DNA of 64,000 nt from an uncultured Dyadobacter sp. (GTDB lineage: Bacteria; Bacteroidota; Bacteroidia; Cytophagales; Spirosomataceae): NCBI RefSeq assembly GCF_946482605.1, contig NZ_CAMLSE010000003.1:62001-126000 (forward strand), read 5' to 3'. The notes below the pieces were generated by a model that was given only the letters and a program-made list of their open reading frames with translations, was not told where the DNA came from and searched no databases. Positions 45,577 through 56,600 of this stretch are shown here, one piece after another. Made by a program: the position numbers and the translations under genes. Position 1 is the first letter of the stretch; every line of letters starts with the position of its first letter.

Positions 45577-46194
45577 CTAATGAACGACCCCGAGCTGTTT
45601 CATCATCGTCAGTTCGTCGGTAACCCGCCAGTGCTCGGCTATCTTCCCGTTTTCAATCTGCTCGATATTGATCTGGTTCACACGCACACGCCTGCCCGTG
45701 GGAGGTATCCCAAACAGCGTGCCGGTATGCGTGCCGGTCACAATGACCCTGGCCACTACCCGGTCGCGGGTCACGACCAGGTCCATGAGCTGGTAATGCA
45801 GGTCCGGAAAACCCGTGCGTAAAGCCTGCACGATCGGTTTCAACCCGGCAGGGCCGCGGGGCGGATCGGGTGTGGAAGGGGTGTGGTTGATGTAGTCCCG
45901 GGCCAGCAGCGTATCGAGCGCATCCACGCTGCCCTTGTTCCAAACCTCGTTGAAATAGGTTTCCACAATTCTTTTGTTGCGCGCTTCCGCATGGCCCTGC
46001 CCGACGCAGACCGGCGCCGGTAATGTCAGTAACGCGCCCGCCAATGCGGCAAAACATACCCGGGTTATTGGGCGGCGGATCGACGGTAATGGGAGGATTT
46101 GGGTAAAAAATCCCTTCTTAATGGCGAACGCTACTGTAAGCCTGGTAACGACGCCCATCCAAGCATGATTGGTACTAAAAATCCTGTTTTTCAT
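45577..46194 (-). CDS. SnoaL-like ester cyclase/polyketide-cyclase-fold protein
   Basis: 205 residues. The last ~135 residues are a SnoaL-type NTF2-fold domain (IVETYFNEVWNKGSVDALDTLL, YINHTP, HTGTLFGIPPTGR, HWRVTDELTMMKQLG), typical of the ester-cyclase group. The N-terminal 70 residues contain a hydrophobic stretch (RVCFAALAGALLTLPAPVCVG) that reads as a signal peptide, but the only Met codons lie well before it. The start may therefore be a non-ATG codon nearer to that stretch. Function unknown; such proteins bind small hydrophobic molecules. It lies 76 bases downstream of the Crp-family gene and probably shares its transcript. Confidence 0.78.
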   Translation of the reverse strand: MKNRIFSTNHAWMGVVTRLTVAFAIKKGFFTQILPLPSIRRPITRVCFAALAGALLTLPAPVCVGQGHAEARNKRIVETYFNEVWNKGSVDALDTLLARDYINHTPSTPDPPRGPAGLKPIVQALRTGFPDLHYQLMDLVVTRDRVVARVIVTGTHTGTLFGIPPTGRRVRVNQINIEQIENGKIAEHWRVTDELTMMKQLGVVH

Positions 46195-46270
46195 TTGCTT
46201 TTACTGTATTGAAATTGCGTTGCAAATGACCGGGATACGGCAGGCGAAAAAATTCAACTAGTTGAAGAAA

Positions 46271-46852
46271 TCAGCTTTTCCGCATTTTACTCCGGAGCAT
46301 GCTCAGGAACACCGGCGTGATCCCCAGGTAAGCCGCTACCTGTTTGAGCGGAATGCGTTTTTCAAAGGCAGGATATTTACGGTTAAAGGCCAGATAGCGT
46401 TCCTCGGCGCTCATGGAGAGGTTCTGCTCAATGCGTTCAAGATGGGCAATGAATGCATTCTGCAAAATGAGCCTGAAAAACCGTTCGAATTTGGGCACGC
46501 GCTCATACAATATATCCAGATCCGGTTTCTGGATCTGCACCAGTGTGGTATCTTCCAGGGCTTCGATGTAGTAATGACTTTCCTGGCCGGTAAGGAAACT
46601 GAGCAGATTCCCCGTCCACCACCCTTCGACTCCGAACATCAGGATGTGCTCGGATCCGTTGGGATGAAGCGAGTATTCCTTCACACAGCCTTTGAGGATG
46701 AAGTTTTCAGTCCGGCACACTTCCCCCGGCCGTAGCAGGAAGTCCTTCTTTTTCAAATGCCTGACTTTGAAAAGCGAACGGGTTAGTTCTGTTTCCCATT
46801 CATCGAGCTGAATATGACGTCCGATGCTTTCGAACAGCAAGCTGGTATCCAT
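46271..46852 (-). CDS. Crp/Fnr-family transcriptional regulator
   Basis: 193 residues from ATG 46852 (a TTG five codons earlier is weaker). The cyclic-nucleotide-binding-fold sensor domain (about 10-130, LLRPGEVCRTENFILKGCVKEYSL) is joined to a helix-turn-helix (about 150-193, LKQVAAYLGITPVFLSMLRSK). Cys residues are too few for an Fnr iron-sulfur cluster. This short Crp branch is common in Bacteroidota next to the gene it controls. The likely target is the SnoaL-like gene immediately downstream; the ligand is unknown. Confidence 0.87.
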   Translation of the reverse strand: MDTSLLFESIGRHIQLDEWETELTRSLFKVRHLKKKDFLLRPGEVCRTENFILKGCVKEYSLHPNGSEHILMFGVEGWWTGNLLSFLTGQESHYYIEALEDTTLVQIQKPDLDILYERVPKFERFFRLILQNAFIAHLERIEQNLSMSAEERYLAFNRKYPAFEKRIPLKQVAAYLGITPVFLSMLRSKMRKS

Positions 46853-46934
46853 GGGTTTGTGGTGCAAAAAAGCCCTGCCGGTTATTTTTCCTCAATATAA
46901 CACGACAAGGCTTCTTCGCCACCACTTCGGGCGT

Positions 46935-48500
46935 TTACAATCGGCTCACGATTGTCACAACACTCCGCCCCTTCACAGGAATGCGGCCGTGCGCACCCAA
47001 TACGCGCACAGGCGCCAGGTCACGTTCCGCCGAGGTTTCATACACCCCGCTTACGGTGAGCGCCTTACCGGATTGAAGCGACAGATCGATATCGTGCGCG
47101 TCATTGCCGTTATTTACGATTACCGTGACGAGTTCGTTGCCGGTGTTCCGGTAGGACGAAACCAGCAGGTCGTCGGTACCAAGACTGCTCGCTGCGTCCA
47201 CGCGCACCGCACCCGGGCGCACGAAACGGCTGAAATTGCCCATCGCCCACAGCATTTTCGAAGACTGGAAATTGCCGTCCGTTTTGTTTTTATCAATGTA
47301 CACCAGCCCATCCTTGTAGTCGTAGGGCGAAACCGATATCCACCAATGCCAGGCCGATGCATTGGCATGCACCAGGTCGCTATGGATCACTTTGGCAATG
47401 TAAAGGCCCGAATTAATCCCCAGATCACGGCCCTCGCCTTTGATTTCACCGTCGTTATCGCCGAGAATGCAGTACTCCGACATCCAGTATTCGAGCCCCG
47501 GCACCGTGGCCAGGCCCGCTGCCAGTTGTTTCCGTTTCTGCACGGCGTCCTTGTAGGGAGAAGTGGTGAAATAGCTGTGTCCCGAGATCGCCGGCAGCAC
47601 ATTGGCAAGGTTACCCACATAATCGGCGCCGTTTTTATCAAAGAACCCGTTGATCTGGCTGCTTCTTCCCGGGCGGTTATGTTCGGAATACAGATATTCG
47701 ATCTGGCCGGCCTCCGCAATGTTGATCTTTGTAGGAAGGTTCTTTTTCAAAAGCGAAGCACTGAGCGAGCGGGTGATGGCTGCGACCTGGTTGTTGAAAA
47801 ACGGGGTCCCCTCCTGCCCTCCGTCACTCCAGTCCCATTGCGGCTCGTTCACGGGGCTTACATATTGAAAGGTAATGCCGGTTTTCTTCCGCACGCCTTC
47901 GATGACATCCGCCAGGTAATCAGTGAATTTTCCGATCTGCGCCGACACGAGATTCGGCTGCGCATTGGTCGCGAAGCCTTTTCCATTCGCTGTAAACTGC
48001 ACCGGCGGCGTATTGGGAAACAGCAAAAATTCAGTCACACCCCGATCTTTTGCCGCATTGAGAAACCACAGCTGACCAGCTTGCTTGTTCCAGTCGTAGC
48101 CGCCATCGTTCGCAAAAAACGACTCCGCGCGCCGCCATTCGTCGCGGATTCCGCTGGCATCGCCCTGCTCGGCGGTGCCCCCGCCCGCATTGAACCGCCA
48201 GAGCGACAGTCCGATGCCTTTCGCTCGCCCGTCGGCCAGCGTGTCGCGGCTGAACAGCAGATCAGCAATGGCACTTTTCTTCGCGGCCGGCCAATTCCCC
48301 ACAAACTGGCACGCCCAGGCGTCCGACCCTCCGAAATGCCGGATGGTCTGGTAGGTTTTCGAGGGATCGACTGTGATCGTGACGGCGTCGGCCGGGCCCA
48401 CCGACTGTCCGGCGGGTTCTGCGCCGTGGCAGCTCATGATGCCATGCAGCAGCAGTCCCAGGGAAAGTATCCCCGGAAATGGTTTTTGAAAAAATTCCAT
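46935..48500 (-). CDS. GH30 glycosidase, probably endo-beta-1,6-galactanase
   Basis: 521 residues. Lipoprotein-like signal (GIMSC, Cys24). The GH30 barrel plus side beta-sandwich is marked by HFGGSDAWACQFVG near the start, acid/base Glu219 in VSPVNEPQWDW, and nucleophile Glu342 in WMSEYCILG. The opening motif and the GGGTAEQGD loop resemble the endo-beta-1,6-galactanase branch rather than glucuronoxylanases or glucosylceramidases; that subfamily call is tentative. It is the last gene of the minus-strand locus sensor-susC-susD-GH30, but a terminator stands between susD and this gene. Confidence 0.85.
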   Translation of the reverse strand: MEFFQKPFPGILSLGLLLHGIMSCHGAEPAGQSVGPADAVTITVDPSKTYQTIRHFGGSDAWACQFVGNWPAAKKSAIADLLFSRDTLADGRAKGIGLSLWRFNAGGGTAEQGDASGIRDEWRRAESFFANDGGYDWNKQAGQLWFLNAAKDRGVTEFLLFPNTPPVQFTANGKGFATNAQPNLVSAQIGKFTDYLADVIEGVRKKTGITFQYVSPVNEPQWDWSDGGQEGTPFFNNQVAAITRSLSASLLKKNLPTKINIAEAGQIEYLYSEHNRPGRSSQINGFFDKNGADYVGNLANVLPAISGHSYFTTSPYKDAVQKRKQLAAGLATVPGLEYWMSEYCILGDNDGEIKGEGRDLGINSGLYIAKVIHSDLVHANASAWHWWISVSPYDYKDGLVYIDKNKTDGNFQSSKMLWAMGNFSRFVRPGAVRVDAASSLGTDDLLVSSYRNTGNELVTVIVNNGNDAHDIDLSLQSGKALTVSGVYETSAERDLAPVRVLGAHGRIPVKGRSVVTIVSRL

Positions 48501-48535
48501 GAATCAGAAGTCAGGGATTGGATATAAAAAAATAA

Positions 48536-48559
48536 CTCCCGGCGATGGTGCGCCGGGAG
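48536..48559 (-). terminator. Terminator between susD and GH30
   Basis: Arms 48536-48544 and 48551-48559 form a perfect 9-bp GC-rich stem with a 6-nt loop. On the minus strand the hairpin is followed by TTATTTTTTTAT. It should end most susC-susD transcripts and so reduce GH30 expression relative to the transporter. Confidence 0.82.
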
Positions 48560-48571
48560 CGTAGGTTTGGA

Positions 48572-50254
48572 TTAATAGCCCGGGTTCTGTTCGAGCTGGT
48601 TGTTAGACGCCTGGATCTCCGCCCGCGGGATCGGCAGCCAGTATTGCTTATCCGCAAAGGTGCGGCCTGTGAGAGCCTCCTTTCTGGTGTAGGTAAACGC
48701 GGAACCGCTTTTACCGATCTCGATACCGTAAGCCGGTACATTTTCGGTCGTTTTCGCGATTTTCCAGCGGCGCACATCATAGAAACGGTGTTCCTCGAAC
48801 GCCAGCTCGATGCGGCGTTCGTTACGGATACGTTCGCGCATCTGCGCTTGTGTGAGGCCGGCGGGCAATGCGGGCATCGCTACCCCTGTGCGCTGGCGGA
48901 TGGCGTTCACCGCCGCATAGACGGTCGCATCCGGGCCCGAAGCTTCGTTCTGCGCTTCGGCATAGTTCAGCAGGATCTCCGCGTAACGGAAGTAAATCCA
49001 CGTTTGCGTACCGGCCACGTCCCACGGATTGTCGATCGGCAGGTTATCGTTCATGAATTTCCTCAGGTAATAGCCTGTTTTCGAAGTATTCCAATTCGAC
49101 GGACCGTCCTTGCTGTCCTTGCCGCCCGGGGTGAAAGTCTCGATCGTGCTCGACCGGTACGATGCCCCATTGTAGAGGATCGTCGCGTAGAAACGGGGAT
49201 CGCGGTTTTTGTAGGGCTCTTTTGGATTATAGCTGGTGTTGGCATCGGTAATTTTCGTTCCGTCCATCATTTCGTAATCGTCCACCAGGTTCTGAACCGG
49301 CACATTACCGCCCCAGGCATTGTAACTGTTCGGGCCATTGGATATTTCGAGACAAACGTGGCGCGCGCCGACAGCGTACAGTCTTCCAAAAATGATCTCG
49401 GAATGGTCTGGCGTGATGAATAGGTTGGCATAACCACCGGTGTACAGGCTGTATTTGTTCAAATCCATCACCGCTTTGGCTGCGGCCGCCGCCTGCTGCC
49501 AGGTAGCCGCGTTGTACAATGGGCTGGCGCCGTAAAGCAGCAGTCTGGATTTCAGCGCCAGCGCGGCTCCTTTGGTCGCCCGGCCCAGCTTCCAGGCCGC
49601 ATTGTCGTTAGAGGCTGGCAGCAATGCGGCAGCTTCGTCAAGCTGTGCCACTGCGTAATCGATACCCGCTTTGATATCCGATCTTGCAAACAATTCGGGG
49701 CCGGTGAGGTCGTCGCTCACTTCATATACCTTGTCACCCAGCAACACTACCTTCCCGTAGTTGCGGATCAGGTCATGGTAGCGGAATGCGCGGATAAACT
49801 GCAATTCTCCTTTCAAACGGCTCCTTTTTCCGGCGCTCATCGGCACCTTGTCGATGTTGGCCAGGGCATAGTTGATCTCCCGGATACTGCGGTAGCTGCG
49901 TCCCCAGAAGGTTCCCGCGATCCCGGTGTTTTCCGGAGCGATCTGCCCGCGCTGGATGAGCCAGGTGTTGTCGTCGTTATTGTAAATGGACTCATCGGTT
50001 ACCGACGACCACAGTGCGTACTCGAAACCGCGTCCGAAGCCGGGCAATGTGCCTTCCGCTTCCTTTTCGGTCAGCCTGGTGCCCATGTAGCGGTTGGTGA
50101 CGTATGCTTCAAAGAGCACGGAGTCGGACAGAATGGAGGCGTCCGAAACGCGGTCGGTCGGAACGATGTCCAGAAAATCCTGCTGGCAGGCAAACACGGT
50201 CACGAGCATTGCCGCAGCCAGGGATGGTAATGTAAAACGCTTTATTCTTTTCAT
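48572..50254 (-). CDS. SusD/RagB surface glycan-binding lipoprotein (galactan locus)
   Basis: 560 residues from ATG 50254 (MKRIKRFTLPS), which gives a standard lipoprotein signal with Cys at about 23 (TVFAC); in-frame ATGs at 50263 and 50272 are alternatives. SusD features: GELQFIRAFRYHDLIRNYGKVVLL, YFRYAEILLNYAEAQNEA and the C-terminal NERRIELAFEEHRFYDVRRWKI block, ending with the LEQNPGY motif common in the family. The gene follows SusC with essentially no gap. Confidence 0.94.
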   Translation of the reverse strand: MKRIKRFTLPSLAAAMLVTVFACQQDFLDIVPTDRVSDASILSDSVLFEAYVTNRYMGTRLTEKEAEGTLPGFGRGFEYALWSSVTDESIYNNDDNTWLIQRGQIAPENTGIAGTFWGRSYRSIREINYALANIDKVPMSAGKRSRLKGELQFIRAFRYHDLIRNYGKVVLLGDKVYEVSDDLTGPELFARSDIKAGIDYAVAQLDEAAALLPASNDNAAWKLGRATKGAALALKSRLLLYGASPLYNAATWQQAAAAAKAVMDLNKYSLYTGGYANLFITPDHSEIIFGRLYAVGARHVCLEISNGPNSYNAWGGNVPVQNLVDDYEMMDGTKITDANTSYNPKEPYKNRDPRFYATILYNGASYRSSTIETFTPGGKDSKDGPSNWNTSKTGYYLRKFMNDNLPIDNPWDVAGTQTWIYFRYAEILLNYAEAQNEASGPDATVYAAVNAIRQRTGVAMPALPAGLTQAQMRERIRNERRIELAFEEHRFYDVRRWKIAKTTENVPAYGIEIGKSGSAFTYTRKEALTGRTFADKQYWLPIPRAEIQASNNQLEQNPGY

Positions 50255-50271
50255 GTCAATCATGATTTGCA

Positions 50272-53200
50272 TTAGAATTTAATGTTGAGGCCCAGGTTCA
50301 GAATGCGCTGCTGCGGGTAGAACTGGCCGCTGCCGTTGTTTCCTTCGGGATCGTAATCTTTCACGCCGGTGATGGTGAACAGGTTGAAGGCGCTGGCATA
50401 AACCCGCAGCGATGAGATCCTGATCTTCGAAAGCGCCTCCTTAGGCAGGGTATAACCCAGCTCCACGTTCTTCAGACGGACGAAGGATGCATTGTTGAGC
50501 CAGAAGTTGTTCATATACAGGCCACCGTTGATCGACGAGGAAGCACGTGTATCGACCCGCGGATAGCTGCCGTCGGGATTGGACGGGCTCCACCGGTTGT
50601 CGGCCCAGCTGCTGTAAAAGTTACCTACCTGCCCCGATTCCGGCAGCACATACTGGCTCACCATGCCCTGTCCCGCAAACACCATAGAGATGTCGAACGC
50701 ACTGTAACCCGCATTCAGCACCAAACCGTAGGTCAGCAAGGGCACATTACCGTACTTGCTACGCACCTGGTCGTCGGCAGTGATCTTGCCGTCCCCGTTG
50801 TAGTCTTCCAGGATCAGGTCACCTGTCCGTGCGCCTTGTACATGCGGGAATTTATCCAGATCCGCCTGCGTACGGAAAATACCGAGGGTATTATAGGTCA
50901 GGTAAGTGTACAAAGGTCCGCCTGTCTGACGCTGGTAATCCAGCGCGCCGGGTGCCTCGTCGATGAAAATGATCTTGCTTTTGGCGTAGGTCACATTTCC
51001 CGAAATGTTGTAGCGGAACTTGCCGTTGTGGTTGTAGCCCAATGTAGCTTCAAACCCGCTGTTGTTCACTTTTCCGAGGTTTTCGTCGGGCACGAGGGGC
51101 GTATTGTCGTTCGTTTTGTAAGGGTTTACGATACCCGACGTGTTGGGCACCGAGGCTCCTCTCGCTGCGAGGATATCCGATCTTTTCTGATTGAAATAGA
51201 TCACTTCCACATTGAAGTTTTTCAGGAATACCGCATTCAGACCGATATCCAGCTTTTTCGATGTTTCCCAGGTGATGTTCGGGTTGGCAAGCTTGGTAAG
51301 GTCGATCCCCGGAGATATCACACCGGAACCCAGCACGTACTGGTTCACGAACGAGTAGTTGTTGTAAAACTGGAACTGTCCTACATTATCGTTACCCAGC
51401 GTACCATAGGAAGCCCGGAATTTCAGGTCGTCGATAAAGCGGACGCTGTTTTTGAACCAGTCCTCCTCCGAAATACGGTAACCTGCCGACACCGAGGGGA
51501 AAAACCCGTATTGTTTGCCGCTCGGGAAAATAGACGAGCCATCCACACGTGCCTGTACCTCCGCAAGGTATTTTTCATTGAAATTGTATGCCAAACGGCC
51601 AATGTAGCTCTTGCGCGTGAAGTTGTAGCTTTTACCCGAGTTGTTTTTATCGGTTGCCGCCGCGCCGCCCTGGGAGAGTTCGGGCGTGGATGCCGTCGGG
51701 AAGTTGATCCGCGATGCCCCGAAAGTCATCTCGTTGCGTTTGTTCTGCTCATAGGCGACAAATGCATTGATATTGTGCTTTCCGATTGTTTTGAGGTAGT
51801 TCAACCGGATGTTCTGGGTAAGGTTCGTCAGGTTCACCTGTGACTGGGAGAGCGAGGCTGCACCCGCCGATCCGCCGGTCACCACACTGGAATAAGCGCC
51901 GGTCGCCTTATTGTAGTTGTAAAGCGTGTACGGGATGCTGAACGTCTTCGTAAAGTTGAACGATTTATCCACGGAATAGAAACCATCCACAGACAGGCCA
52001 TCCACGAAAGGCAGCTCATAACTCGCCCGCAGGATACCGTTGAAAATAGAAGTCGGATTGCTGTTGGTCCCGCCCATATCAGTACCCAGCACTGCCGGGT
52101 TGCTGTTTTCAACGCCGGTCGAATAGTAACCGTTCGGAAAGCGTGCATTGACGGTCGGGTATGCCCGGTAAATGGAACGGAAAGTGTTTTCTGCCGAGGA
52201 AACCGGGAAGTTGCGGTTCTCCTGACGTCCCGAAAGGCCGAGGCTAACCTTAAAGTCCTTCGTTACATTGGCATCGATATTGGACCGGAAATTATACTGT
52301 TTGTATTTGGTAGCGCCGTTTTTATACAAACCATCCTGGTAAATAGTCCCCAGAGACACGTAATATTTCACATTGTCGGTACCACCGTTGATGCCCAGGT
52401 TATGCTGGTTTTGCAATGCAAAGTTTTTGAGCGTTTCTTTCTGCCAGTTCGTGTTGGGATAATTAAGCGGATCTGAGCCATTGCGGAACTTCTCGATCTC
52501 ATCCGCCGAGTAGGTCTGGTTCATGCCGCCGGTCGGGTTGTTGTAATAGTCGATCTCATTCGCGATCGTCGCATAGGTAGCCGCGTCCGCGAGTTTGGGT
52601 AGGCGGGTGGGCGACGAGAAACCCTGGTTGAAGCTGTAAGAGATCACAGGCTTGCCGGTCGTACCCCGTTTGGTCGTTACCAGGATCACCCCGTTGGCCG
52701 CACGGCTTCCGTACACCGCCGCCGAAGCGTCTTTCAGGATGGATATGCTTTCGATATCGTTCGGGTCGAGGCGTTCGAGCCCGCCGACCTGGCCGGGAAT
52801 CCCGTCCACCACGATGAGCACGTCGCTATTGCCGGTCGAGGCGAAGCCGCGTATCGTGTACGTCGATCCGTCATAACCTGGCTCGCCGCCCCGGTTATTG
52901 GCCACAAAACCTGAGAAACGGCCTGCGAGCGAGTTGGAAAGGTTAGGCTGCGGGCTCTTGACGATGTCGGCGCCCTTTACCTCCGAAACCGACCCGGTCA
53001 GTGTCGCCTTCTTCTGGGTGCCGTAACCCACCACGACGATCTCTTCCAGTGTTTTGTCGTTCGGGGCCAGCTTCACATCCAGCTGCGAACGGTTGCCGAT
53101 CGCGATCTCCTGATTGAGGTAGCCGATATAGGTATACACCAGCGTACCGTTGCCGTCAGGGACATTCAGCGTATACTTGCCGTCCACGTCGGTGGTGGTA

Positions 53201-53427
53201 CCGGTCGAAGTCCCTTTCAGGATCACGCTGGCGCCCGGCAGTCCTTCCCCGTTTTCGGAAGTGACCGTGCCTTTCACCGAAAACGCATTTTGTGCCATCG
53301 CGCCTAAGGATGACAGCACGAGCATCAGCGACCAGCAAGCGGCCTGTAAAGCCACCTGGAAAACGGGTCTGACGGTCTCACCGGATAGCCGACAGCCTAC
53401 CGGGCCTTTGTAAAAAGTTCTTTTCAT
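50272..53427 (-). CDS. SusC-type TonB-dependent glycan importer (galactan locus)
   Basis: 1051 residues. A basic ~25-residue N-terminal extension precedes the hydrophobic signal core, which ends near GAMAQ. Then: carboxypeptidase-regulatory-like domain (VKGTVTSENGEGLPGASVIL), the SusC signature EEIVVVGYGTQKKATLTGSV, a plug with IESISILKDASAAVYGSRAANGVILVTTK, and a barrel ending IKF. Imports oligosaccharides together with the SusD encoded next. Upstream bases 53428-53695 hold the sensor gene terminator and an unremarkable leader. Confidence 0.95.
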   Translation of the reverse strand: MKRTFYKGPVGCRLSGETVRPVFQVALQAACWSLMLVLSSLGAMAQNAFSVKGTVTSENGEGLPGASVILKGTSTGTTTDVDGKYTLNVPDGNGTLVYTYIGYLNQEIAIGNRSQLDVKLAPNDKTLEEIVVVGYGTQKKATLTGSVSEVKGADIVKSPQPNLSNSLAGRFSGFVANNRGGEPGYDGSTYTIRGFASTGNSDVLIVVDGIPGQVGGLERLDPNDIESISILKDASAAVYGSRAANGVILVTTKRGTTGKPVISYSFNQGFSSPTRLPKLADAATYATIANEIDYYNNPTGGMNQTYSADEIEKFRNGSDPLNYPNTNWQKETLKNFALQNQHNLGINGGTDNVKYYVSLGTIYQDGLYKNGATKYKQYNFRSNIDANVTKDFKVSLGLSGRQENRNFPVSSAENTFRSIYRAYPTVNARFPNGYYSTGVENSNPAVLGTDMGGTNSNPTSIFNGILRASYELPFVDGLSVDGFYSVDKSFNFTKTFSIPYTLYNYNKATGAYSSVVTGGSAGAASLSQSQVNLTNLTQNIRLNYLKTIGKHNINAFVAYEQNKRNEMTFGASRINFPTASTPELSQGGAAATDKNNSGKSYNFTRKSYIGRLAYNFNEKYLAEVQARVDGSSIFPSGKQYGFFPSVSAGYRISEEDWFKNSVRFIDDLKFRASYGTLGNDNVGQFQFYNNYSFVNQYVLGSGVISPGIDLTKLANPNITWETSKKLDIGLNAVFLKNFNVEVIYFNQKRSDILAARGASVPNTSGIVNPYKTNDNTPLVPDENLGKVNNSGFEATLGYNHNGKFRYNISGNVTYAKSKIIFIDEAPGALDYQRQTGGPLYTYLTYNTLGIFRTQADLDKFPHVQGARTGDLILEDYNGDGKITADDQVRSKYGNVPLLTYGLVLNAGYSAFDISMVFAGQGMVSQYVLPESGQVGNFYSSWADNRWSPSNPDGSYPRVDTRASSSINGGLYMNNFWLNNASFVRLKNVELGYTLPKEALSKIRISSLRVYASAFNLFTITGVKDYDPEGNNGSGQFYPQQRILNLGLNIKF

Positions 53428-53637
53428 ACAAGCAGTAAAGTTGGGATAATTGGTTGCCGGATCAGTTCATATCAGCAGCGGGCAGGGGAACTGATCACGA
53501 CAGCCTCGAATCTTGAAATAGTCATAGGACGGGGTGCCGCTCGCCGCTTTTTATAAATTGATCAATCAAAAGTAGGACTATTTCAACCTGACTATGGGGG
53601 GACATTTTCGCATTAAAAGGGGGGTGAATCCACAAAA

Positions 53638-53666
53638 AATGCCTGATTTTATTAGAATCAGGCATT
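53638..53666 (-). terminator. Terminator after the galactan-locus sensor gene
   Basis: Perfect 11-bp stem (53638-53648 with 53656-53666) over a 7-nt loop. In the minus direction it is followed by a run of T residues. It separates the sensor transcript from the susC promoter region. Confidence 0.85.
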
Positions 53667-53695
53667 AATAACTGTGGAAACTCCAATTAATGAGG

Positions 53696-56600
53696 TCAGC
53701 GGGCCGATTTCTTCCTGAAAATGTCCTTGTCGATCGTAATGCGCTCGTGGAAGGGCTTTCTGAATTTCTTCACATAATCGGAAGGCTTCATCCCGAACAA
53801 TTTCTGGAAGTGTTCGCGGAAATAGCGGATGTCGTTGATCCCGACACGAAAGGCAGTTTCGCTGATGGTAATGTCGGTCGTGATGAGCAGCTGAGCCGCC
53901 TTGCGCAGCCGGATAAAACGGATAAAGCTGGCGGTCGACTGCCCTGAAATGGACTTGATCCGGTTGTAGAGCGTGGAATGACTCATCCCGATCTCCGAAG
54001 CCAGCATTTTGATATTGAATGCCTCGTCGGTGAGATGGTTTTCTACAATGCGGATACATTCATTCAGGAACTCCTTGTACTCGGCCGAAATCTTGAAGTC
54101 GCTGGTCTGCAGGGTGATCTCGTTGTAAAAATACCGTTGCAGATCATTCCGGTTGCGGAGGATCGAGGCTACCCGGGCCACGAGCAGGTCCTTGTCGAAA
54201 GGCTTGCTGATATAATCGTCCGCTCCGCCCTCGATCCCTTTGAGCCGTACGTCCTGAGAAGTGCTTGCCGTGAGCAGGATCACCGGAATGTGGCTCAGAG
54301 CCATGTCCAATTTCATCTGGCTGCATAATTCAATGCCGGAGGTCCCTCCCATCATGACATCGCTGACGACGATATCAGGCAGGTGTTTCCGCACGAGTTC
54401 AAGGCCTTCCTCCCCGCTGGCGGCTTCGAACATTTTGTATTTTCCTGAAAAAATAGTCCCCAGATAGCCCCGGATCTCCGCGTCGTCGTCCACCACGAGC
54501 ATGGTGTGACTTTCTGCGGCGGGCTCTTTCATATCGAGTAGTTCCGCCTGCCAGTCGGCCAGAACGGGTGCCGTGGCCGGCATCGCGCCATCCGACAGTT
54601 CTTCGAGCAGCACCGAGTCACGCGCCTCCCCGCTCCGGCCGTTCGGGATCAGTTCGGGATGGCTTTTCGGCAGCCGCACATAGAAAGTAGTCCCCCGGTC
54701 GAGCTCAGATTCATACCGTAATTGACCAAAATGGTTTTCGACAAAGGTTTTTGCGAGATAAAGGCCAATGCCAAAGCCGCCCTTGGCAGCAAAACGCCGG
54801 TCGGCATACTGATGGAACACCTTGAAAATCCCCTCCCCCGCATCCGCCGGGATTCCCGGCCCGGTATCGCTCACGACGATCTCTACCTGATCGTCCCGGT
54901 CGCGTATTTCCACGGAGACGGTTCCGTGTTCAGGGGTAAACTTCAATGCATTGGAAATGAGGTTGAAAATTGCGATTTCGATCTTTTCCCAGTCGCACAC
55001 CACTTCCAGGCCGGGATCGGGAGAGGTCAGTTCGTAACGGATATGCTTCTGTTCCGCCTGGTGCAAAAAGCATTGGTACACCTCCGTAACGAGCTGTGGC
55101 AGGTTGTGAACGGCCGGTTTGAGCCGGTCGGTCTGTTGATCGGCCTTCCGGAACAGCAGCAGTTGGTCCACCAGACTGAGCAGCCTTTTCGCATTCCGGT
55201 AAATAATATGCATACTCGCCGTCGCTCCGGCGGCGGGCGGACGGTCGGGCGCTTCCGCGCTCTCCTGCATCATTTCACGTATCGGATTGATGATCAGCGT
55301 CAGGGGAGTCCGGAACTCGTGGGATACATGGGTAAAAAACGAGAGTTTTTTCTCATTGATCTCCTTTTCCTGCCGCGTTTCCAGATGTGCCAGCTGCACC
55401 TCATACTTCATCTTCTCCTGCCCGAGCTTGTATTGCTGATAGTAATAAAGTATCAGCCCGACCGTCAGCACGTAAAGCAGATAAGCCCACCAGGTGCGGT
55501 ACCAGGGCGGCAATACGCCGATCGCGAGCGAAGCATGGTCCTCAAACCATATCCCGTCCTGATTTGCGACCTTCACTTTAAACGTATAATTGCCGGAGGG
55601 CAGGTAGCGATAGGTGGCGGAACGTTCGTTCTGGACGTAGTTCCATTCCTTATCGAGGCCTTCGAGCATGTACGCGTAGCGCGTGAGCTCGGGATAGGCG
55701 TAATTGAGCGCCGTGTAGTCGATTGAAAAAATGGGCTGATCCGGTTGCAACACAAATCTTTCCGCATTCCGGAGGTAATCATAGAGCGAATAGGCTTCGT
55801 TGGGTTCCTTGTCGCCTCTTTTTTTCTCCCCAAAAACACGCAGTCCGCTGATCATTACCCTCGGCTTGTAACGCGAGGCCTGTACCTGCCTGGGATAGAA
55901 CAGATTCCAGCCCTCGGTGCCGCCGAAACACAGAAATCCCTCCCCGGGATCGTAAAGCGCCGAACCGGGGTTGAACTGCCCGCCCTGCAAACCATGACTG
56001 GTATCAAAATTTTCAATGGAGCCTGCCGCCGCGTCGATCCGGGACAGTCCCTTATTGGTACTCACCCACACCTTATCTGTACTTTCCGGCTGGATCGCAT
56101 TGATCACATTGCTGGCCAGGCCTCTCTTTTCATTGAAGTAACTCACCTTTTTGCCGCGCGTGTCGTACAGCAGCAGCCCATTCCCCTCGGACCCGATCCA
56201 CAGCCTGTCCCGACCGTCCATGTACAGGGAAAAAATGATGCGGTTGGACAAATACGGTTCCTTTCCAGCCTCATTGAACCAGGAAACGAACTGCATGGTC
56301 TTCGTATTCAAATAATTAAGCCCTCCACCATAAGTCCCGATCCACAGGTTGCCATAGCGGTCTTCAGTGATGGCCCGGACATCGTTGGCATCGATCGAGC
56401 TGTTGGATGGGATGAAGTTCCTGAACTTTCCTGTTTTAGGATCCAGCAAGCTAAGGCCTCCGCCATTGGTCCCCACCCACAGATTCTTCCGGCGGTCCTG
56501 GTAAATGGCCCGCACGTCATTCCTGCCCAGTGAAGAAGGGTCCGACGGATCGTGACTATACTTGACAAAACGGTCCGTGGCGGGATCGTAACGGAAAAGC

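Noticed and set aside
46824..48527. 567-codon open frame on the plus strand
   Set aside because: It is fully antisense to the GH30 gene, whose catalytic motifs are intact, and its translation has no recognisable domain. It is a codon-bias shadow.
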